A stretch of 40,074 nucleotides of DNA from Sphingomonas bacterium (lineage in GTDB: Bacteria; Pseudomonadota; Alphaproteobacteria; Sphingomonadales; Sphingomonadaceae), in the NCBI RefSeq assembly GCF_028292945.1, contig NZ_JAQGLJ010000066.1, positions 1 through 40,074 on the forward strand, in the 5' to 3' direction. The position numbers were made by a program, and so were the translations under genes. The notes under the pieces are model-generated. The model was not told the DNA's origin and did no database searches. It saw only the letters and a list, made by a program, of their open reading frames with translations. Shown here in pieces: positions 35,184 through 40,074 of the stretch (positions within the stretch are counted from its first letter, which is position 1; each line of letters opens with the position of its first letter).

Positions 35184-37175
35184 TCAGCGTCGATCCGGCG
35201 GCGTCGCCTCCGCCGTCAGCGCGGCGACCACGGCGCCGAGCGAGAGCATCTCCTGACCCTGGCTACCCAGACGGCGCACCGCGACCGTACCTTCGTCAGC
35301 CTCGCGCTTGCCTACTACCAGCAGCACCGGCACCTTGGCGAGCGAGTGTTCGCGCACCTTGTAGTTGATCTTTTCGTTGCGCAGGTCCGTCTCGACGCGC
35401 AGACCGGTCGCCTTCAGCGCCTTCACCACCTCCCGTGCGTAATCGTCGGCATCCGAGACGATCGTCGCCACTACCACCTGCACCGGCGCCAGCCACATCG
35501 GGAAGCGACCGGCGTGATGTTCGATCAGGATGCCGATGAAGCGTTCGAACGATCCCAGGATCGCGCGGTGGAGCATGATCGGCCGGTGCCGCTCGCCGTC
35601 CTCGCCTACATAGCTCGCGTCGAGGCGTTCGGGCAGCACCGTATCTGTCTGGATCGTGCCGACCTGCCACGTCCGGCCGATCGCGTCGGTCAGGTGGAAC
35701 TCCAGCTTGGGCGCATAGAATGCCCCCTCGCCCGGCAGCTCCTCCCAGCCATACGCCGCCGTGTCGCGCCCCGTCGCAATCACCGCATCGCGCAATGACT
35801 GTTCGGACCAGTCCCACATTTCGTCGGACCCGAACCGCTGCTCCGGTCGCAAGGCGAGCTTGATGGCATAGCCGTCGAACCCGAGGTCCTTGTAGACGAC
35901 ATCGAGCAGGTCGCAGAACCGCGCCACTTCCTCGACCAGCTGGTCCGCGCGGCAGAAGATGTGCGCGTCATCCTGCGTGAACTGGCGGACGCGCATGATA
36001 CCGTGCAGCGCGCCATGCGGCTCGTTGCGGTGGCAGCAGCCGAATTCGGCCATACGGATCGGCAGGTCGCGATAAGATTTGATGCCCTGGCGAAAGATCA
36101 GGACATGCGCCGGGCAGTTCATCGGTTTTAGCGCGAGCAGGTCGGCGGTGCCGGAGAAGACCGCCGCATCATCATCCGTCCCCGGGATCTCGTCGGGCAC
36201 GACGAACATGTTCTCGCGATACTTGCCCCAGTGCCCCGATTGCTCCCATTGCCGCGCCGCCATCAACTGCGGCGTCTTGACCTCGGCATAGTCGGCGGCA
36301 TCCAGCCGCCGGCGCATATACGCCTCCAGCTCGCGCCACAGGATGTAGCCGTTCGGGTGCCAGAACACCGACCCCTGCGCCTCGGACTGAAGATGGAACA
36401 GGTCCATGTCCTGCCCGATCCGGCGATGGTCGCGCTTTGCGGCCTCCTCCAGCATCGTGAGGTGCGCGTCGAGCTGCTTCTTGCTCAGCCAGCCGGTGCC
36501 GTAGATGCGGCTGAGCATCGCGTTGTTCTGGTCGCCGCGCCAATAGGCACCCGACACGCGCGTAAGCTTGAACGCCTGCGCGTCGAGCCGTCCCGTCGAG
36601 GGCATGTGCGGCCCGCGGCACATGTCGAGCCATTGACCCTGACGATAGATCGTCAATTCCTCGCCATCGGGGAGTTCCGCCGCCCATTCGGCCTTGAACG
36701 TCTCGCCTTGGCGATTCCACGTCTCGATCAGCTGCTCGCGGCTCCATACCTCGCGCCGGAACGGCTCGTTGCGGGCGATGATTGCGCGCATCTCCGCTTC
36801 GATCGCGGGCAGGTCCTCCTCGGTGAACTGCCGGCCTTTCGGGGCAAAGTCGTAATAGAAGCCGTCCGCCGTCGAAGGGCCGAAGGTGATCTGCGTACCG
36901 GGGAACAGGTGCTGCACCGCCTCCGCCATGACATGCGCGAAGTCGTGCCGCGCCAGCTCCAGCGCGTCGGCCTCATCGCGGGAGGTCACCAGCGCCAGGT
37001 GCGCATTACCGTCGAAGGGCCGCGACAGGTCGCGCAGCTCGCCGTCGACGCGCGCGGCGATCGCCGCCTTGGCAAGTCCGGGGCCGATCGCGGCGGCCAC
37101 ATCGGCAGGCGTGCTGCCCGCCGGGACTTCGCGGATCGAGCCGTCCGGGAGCGAAATCTTGAACATGGCGGACAT
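35184..37175 (-). CDS. thrS: Threonine-tRNA ligase
   Basis: The product has 663 residues and charges tRNA-Thr. Domains in order are: TGS (1-62), the editing domain with the [15 protein letters not shown] motif (about 77-90) and MCRGPH, the class II catalytic core with the zinc ligand Cys354 (MNCPAH), the motif 2 loop [15 protein letters not shown] and motif 3 [11 protein letters not shown], then the anticodon-binding domain ([17 protein letters not shown]). ATG 37175 has GGAAG seven bases upstream; a second Met (37166) is an alternative. The gene order thrS-infC is the common bacterial arrangement. Confidence 0.97.
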   Translation of the reverse strand: MSAMFKISLPDGSIREVPAGSTPADVAAAIGPGLAKAAIAARVDGELRDLSRPFDGNAHLALVTSRDEADALELARHDFAHVMAEAVQHLFPGTQITFGPSTADGFYYDFAPKGRQFTEEDLPAIEAEMRAIIARNEPFRREVWSREQLIETWNRQGETFKAEWAAELPDGEELTIYRQGQWLDMCRGPHMPSTGRLDAQAFKLTRVSGAYWRGDQNNAMLSRIYGTGWLSKKQLDAHLTMLEEAAKRDHRRIGQDMDLFHLQSEAQGSVFWHPNGYILWRELEAYMRRRLDAADYAEVKTPQLMAARQWEQSGHWGKYRENMFVVPDEIPGTDDDAAVFSGTADLLALKPMNCPAHVLIFRQGIKSYRDLPIRMAEFGCCHRNEPHGALHGIMRVRQFTQDDAHIFCRADQLVEEVARFCDLLDVVYKDLGFDGYAIKLALRPEQRFGSDEMWDWSEQSLRDAVIATGRDTAAYGWEELPGEGAFYAPKLEFHLTDAIGRTWQVGTIQTDTVLPERLDASYVGEDGERHRPIMLHRAILGSFERFIGILIEHHAGRFPMWLAPVQVVVATIVSDADDYAREVVKALKATGLRVETDLRNEKINYKVREHSLAKVPVLLVVGKREADEGTVAVRRLGSQGQEMLSLGAVVAALTAEATPPDRR

Positions 37176-37382
37176 GGGAAGCTTCCGTGTTGGCGCGCGT
37201 ACGCTCGCCTAGAGTGTCGGTAACAGGGTTCGCAAGCGCGCAGGCCCGGACAACACCGGGCGGCGGCTCAGCGGCTAGTTCGCGCGATGGGGCGGAACGG
37301 GATCATCGCGGCGTTGCATAGCAGTAGCTCGCCGGCTCTGCCAACCATCCACGACGGGCGACGCCGCTGATCCACCAGGCTT

Positions 37383-37443
37383 CCCCGGCGGAAGCCGGGG
37401 TCCAGTCCGCGGCGCGGCCGGCTGGGCCCCGGCTTTCGCCGGG
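37383..37443. repeat. CCCCGGC palindromic repeat, family F, inverted pair, in a 323-base gap
   Basis: CCCCGGC-GGAA-GCCGGGG (37383-37400) and CCCCGGC-TTTC-GCCGGG (37427-37443) are two small hairpins that are also inverted copies of each other. They lie in the 37176-37498 gap between ldcA and thrS (both minus). The rest of the gap holds the thrS promoter region and nothing else that I can support. Confidence 0.65.
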
Positions 37444-37498
37444 TAGGGCTGATCTTTGTGCGCTGCATCGAGCTGCACGGCGGAGCGTCCGGACAACC

Positions 37499-38329
37499 TC
37501 ACGCTATCCCGAACGGCACCACGCGGTTTGCCTGCGTATGCCCGATCTCCGCCCGGCCCAGATACGGCACGCCCATTTCCGCGCACCAGCGCGTGACCAT
37601 CGCCTCCGGCTCCTCCCCCCAGGGTGGATCGTTGGCCACGATGTCGGTCAGCGCGCCCAGCCGGATGCCGGCGATACCCTTGAGCTGCGGCGCGTGCGCC
37701 AGCTGCCACAGCATGCGGTCGAACCGATACATGGGTTCGCCGACATCCTCGATCAGCAGGACGTGGTCGGCGAGGTCCGGCAACCAGGGGGTGCCGATCA
37801 TCGCAGTCAGGATCGACAGGTTGAACGCCGCCGCCGGGCGTCCCTTCGACGGACCAGCGTCGAGCCCCGGCTCCAGCCCGGTCCGATCCTTGCGCGCCAG
37901 CCAGCCGAGCGAGCGCGCGACCGTCTGGTCGCCCTTTTGCCGCCGTATCTCGCTCGCCATCGGGCCATGCACCGACCGCCCGATGCGCCGCGCGTACAGG
38001 GCGCCGAGCAGGAAGCCGACGTCCGAATAGCCCAGATAGGTCTTGTTGCGCGCCGCCGGGCCAAGCCGGGGCATGACCGTCGTCAGCAGCCGATTCGACC
38101 CGTAGCCGCCGCGCAGGAACCAGATCGCGTCGATGCCGGGATCGTTGGCGAACTCGAGAAACGCGTCGGCCCGCACCTCGTCGCTGCCGGCGAAATGCCC
38201 CGCCTTGGCGTACACCTGCGGGTGGAACTGCAGGTCGACCTCTGGAAACGCGACCGCGGCAAAGCCGCTGACCGGCGCGATCGCGTCCGGACTGGCGACC
38301 GACGAGGCGGCGAGCACGCCGATCTTCAC
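37499..38329 (-). CDS. ldcA: LD-carboxypeptidase (peptidase S66)
   Basis: The product has 276 residues from GTG 38329, with a very strong GGAGGGGAGAG ribosome binding site just before it; the longer frame to 38395 has no family match. S66 enzymes cut the terminal D-Ala from murein tetrapeptides in the cytoplasm, giving tripeptides for recycling. The Ser-Glu-His triad is readable as Ser102 (LGYSDVG), Glu194 (LLIEDVGEP) and His264 (EIGHTQAN). FLRGGYGSNRLL is the conserved substrate-site segment. It is divergent from a Mur ligase with 52 bases between, which fits a murein-recycling locus. Confidence 0.93.
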   Translation of the reverse strand: MKIGVLAASSVASPDAIAPVSGFAAVAFPEVDLQFHPQVYAKAGHFAGSDEVRADAFLEFANDPGIDAIWFLRGGYGSNRLLTTVMPRLGPAARNKTYLGYSDVGFLLGALYARRIGRSVHGPMASEIRRQKGDQTVARSLGWLARKDRTGLEPGLDAGPSKGRPAAAFNLSILTAMIGTPWLPDLADHVLLIEDVGEPMYRFDRMLWQLAHAPQLKGIAGIRLGALTDIVANDPPWGEEPEAMVTRWCAEMGVPYLGRAEIGHTQANRVVPFGIA

Positions 38330-38381
38330 CTCTCCCCTCCGCGCTTGCCCGTGTCCATCGAAGCCGCGATAGCGCGGCCCC

Positions 38382-39788
38382 ATGGTGAACGGCAAACGCT
38401 ACTTCTTCGTCGGTATCGGCGGTTCGGGCATGATGCCGCTGGCGATGATCCTCGCGGGGCGCGGGGCGCTGGTCGAGGGCAGCGACCGCTCGCTCGACGC
38501 GGGCCGCGTGCCGGCCAAGTTCGACGCGCTGCGGACGCTCGGCATCGGCCTGCACCCGCAGGACGGCAGCGGCGTCGTCTCCGCCGATCAGATCGTGGTG
38601 GCTTCGGCGGCGGTCGAGGACAGCGTGCCCGACATGGTTGCCGCTGCCCGAGTAGGTGCCAGTCGGATGACCCGCGCCGCGCTGCTCGCCGAGCTGTTCA
38701 ACGCCAGCGAGCAGCCGATCGGCGTGGCGGGCACCAGCGGCAAATCCACCGTCACCGGGATGATCGGCTGGATCCTGCACGCCTGTGGCGACGATCCCAC
38801 GGTCATGAACGGCGCGGTGATGAGCAACTTCGCCACGCCGGATGCGCCCTTCGCCAGTGCGCTGGTCGGCGGTGGCAGCCCCTTCGTCAGCGAGGTCGAC
38901 GAGAGCGACGGGTCGATCGCCTTGTTCGATCCCGACATCGCCGTGCTGAACAACGTCAGCCGCGATCACAAGGAGCTGGACGAGTTGCGCGACCTGTTCG
39001 GCGCGTTCATCGCCAAGGCGGGCTGGGCGGTCGTCAACAACGACGACCGCGAAGCCCGAGCGTTGATCGATACGGTAGGGCCGGAATTCCTTACCACCTT
39101 CGCGCTTCAGGCCGATGCGCACCTGACCGCGACCGACATCCGCGAGGAGCCGTTCGCCATCTCCTTCGAGCTGGTCGACGAAGGCGAGTCGGTTGGCCGC
39201 GTCCGCCTTCAGGTGCCGGGTCTACATAGCGTCTACAACGCGCTCGCAGCACTCGCCGCCTGTGCCGCCGCGGGCGTCCCGATCGCGGAAGCCGCTGTGG
39301 CCATCGCCGGGTTCCGTGGTCTGTCCCGTCGCTTCGAGCTCATCGGCACGACCAACGACATCGCGGTGATCGACGATTTCGGGCACAACCCGGACAAGAT
39401 CGCCGCCACGCTGGCGACGCTGCGGGCGTTTCCCGGCCGGCTGCTGCTGCTGTTCCAGCCACACGGTTACGGGCCGCTCAAGCAGCTCCGGCACGAACTG
39501 GCCGAGGCGTTCGCCAGCGGCATGGCGGAGGGCGACGTGCTCGCGCTGCCGGACCCGGTCTATTTCGGCGGCACCGTAGCGCGCGAGGTCGGTAGCGACG
39601 CCCTTGCCGGCGACATCGCCGCACTCGGCCGCGACGCGCGCCACCTTGCCGATCGCGAGGAAGCGGCCTCGATGCTGGTCGCCCTTGCCCGGCCAGGCGA
39701 CCGGATCGTCGTGATGGGCGCGCGCGACGACACGCTTGGGCAACTCGCTCGACGCATGTTAGGCAACCTGCAAGGGAAGCGACCATGA
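38382..39788 (+). CDS. Mur ligase family protein, probably Mpl-like (UDP-MurNAc:tripeptide ligase) or MurC-like
   Basis: The product has 468 residues. The N-terminal Rossmann loop GIGGSGMM (11-18), the P-loop GTSGKST (117-123), the central NNVSRDHKELDE and the C-terminal DDFGHNPDKI and FQPHGYGP motifs define a Mur ligase of the MurC/Mpl branch. MurC adds L-Ala to UDP-MurNAc; Mpl re-attaches a recycled tripeptide. The divergent LD-carboxypeptidase, which makes that tripeptide, and the absence of the dcw cluster favour the recycling role. That is inference from context. The DUF6356 gene starts inside its stop (ATGA). No clear Shine-Dalgarno is seen. Confidence 0.88.
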   Translation: MVNGKRYFFVGIGGSGMMPLAMILAGRGALVEGSDRSLDAGRVPAKFDALRTLGIGLHPQDGSGVVSADQIVVASAAVEDSVPDMVAAARVGASRMTRAALLAELFNASEQPIGVAGTSGKSTVTGMIGWILHACGDDPTVMNGAVMSNFATPDAPFASALVGGGSPFVSEVDESDGSIALFDPDIAVLNNVSRDHKELDELRDLFGAFIAKAGWAVVNNDDREARALIDTVGPEFLTTFALQADAHLTATDIREEPFAISFELVDEGESVGRVRLQVPGLHSVYNALAALAACAAAGVPIAEAAVAIAGFRGLSRRFELIGTTNDIAVIDDFGHNPDKIAATLATLRAFPGRLLLLFQPHGYGPLKQLRHELAEAFASGMAEGDVLALPDPVYFGGTVAREVGSDALAGDIAALGRDARHLADREEAASMLVALARPGDRIVVMGARDDTLGQLARRMLGNLQGKRP

Positions 39789-40021
39789 AGCTGTTTACCG
39801 ATCACCCTGCCACCCTCGGCGAGACTTATTGGCAGCACATGGCGGTCGCGGCGCGGTTCGGCGCGCGCATGCTGGCGGGCAGCATCGCCTGCTTCGTCCA
39901 CGCGCTGCTGCCCTTCGCGTGCAAGAGCCGTGGCAGCGACACCGTGCGCGCGCTTCACGCCGAACTGATCGCCAAGCGCGCTGCGGCGACGCAGGTGAAG
40001 TCGGTCGAGTACGTCATCTGA
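39785..40021 (+). CDS. DUF6356 family protein
   Basis: The product has 78 residues. The sequence FTDHPATLGETYWQHMAVAARFGARMLAGS, then CFVHALLPFACKSRGSDTVRALH, resembles the DUF6356 family of small proteins in sphingomonads and relatives. One hydrophobic segment (about 27-45) suggests membrane association, with both ends charged. Its function is unknown. ATG 39785 overlaps the stop of the Mur ligase gene, and AAGGGA lies upstream, so the two are translated together; a link to cell wall recycling or envelope work is possible but only contextual. Confidence 0.82.
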   Translation: MKLFTDHPATLGETYWQHMAVAARFGARMLAGSIACFVHALLPFACKSRGSDTVRALHAELIAKRAAATQVKSVEYVI

Positions 40022-40074
40022 TCGTGGTTAAGCGGTTGACGACCCTGCCGTTCCTGCGCTGAAAGCCGGCAAGG

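Overview
The window reads as a GC-rich alphaproteobacterial chromosome segment, most likely from a sphingomonad (Sphingomonas or a close relative). The reasons are gene content and protein style: an alphaproteobacterial SspB, a short monofunctional HisB, a large TonB-dependent receptor, a NADP-malic enzyme fused to a phosphotransacetylase domain, a double retropepsin-like protease, a DUF6356 protein, frequent GTG and TTG starts, and short palindromic intergenic repeats. There is no sign of phage, transposon, CRISPR, tRNA or rRNA. This is essentially core chromosome. Taxonomy is inference from protein resemblance, not from a search.

Layout. 1-4.6 kb: the 5' end of fumC, then sspB (both minus), diverging from a histidine cluster hisB-hisH-hisA-hisF-(55-codon ORF)-hisE-HIT. 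4.7-7.3 kb: an APC amino acid permease converging on a PfkB-family adenosine kinase. 7.4-9.3 kb: a small lipoprotein, a DUF892 protein and queG, the last two overlapping tail to tail. 9.3-12.7 kb: a two-gene ABC-2 transporter and a CYP153-like cytochrome P450. 12.9-14.0 kb: a Tat/lipoprotein MsrB converging on a secreted CHAP amidase-like protein. 14.2-18.6 kb: a GPH-type symporter plus an SDR (minus), diverging from an acyl-CoA dehydrogenase plus an RhlG-like SDR.

18.7-24.5 kb: an MlaA-family protein, a 361-base stretch without a convincing gene, a double retropepsin-like protease overlapping the 3' end of maeB, a frameshifted HxlR regulator remnant and a divergent SDR. 24.6-30.3 kb: mutS, a 68-residue unknown protein, and glnD. 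30.4-31.3 kb: a VOC protein and the fluoride channel crcB. 31.4-37.2 kb: a TonB-dependent receptor, infC and thrS. 37.5-40 kb: an LD-carboxypeptidase diverging from a Mur ligase (probably Mpl-like) and a DUF6356 protein, which together look like a murein-recycling locus.

Three observations stand out. (1) A TonB-box-like string (D/E-[I/V]-V-V-T-A-[R/Q]) occurs not only in the TonB-dependent receptor but also in the MlaA-family protein and between the two domains of the retropepsin-like protease, so these exported proteins might interact with TonB. (2) A dispersed paired palindromic repeat ends in CATGACGAG, and at two places (fumC, hisH) this end forms the Shine-Dalgarno sequence of the next gene. 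(3) A CYP153-like P450 without redox partners has a consensus-like promoter overlapping a short inverted repeat. Everything was read by eye; no alignment, HMM or genome-wide count was run.
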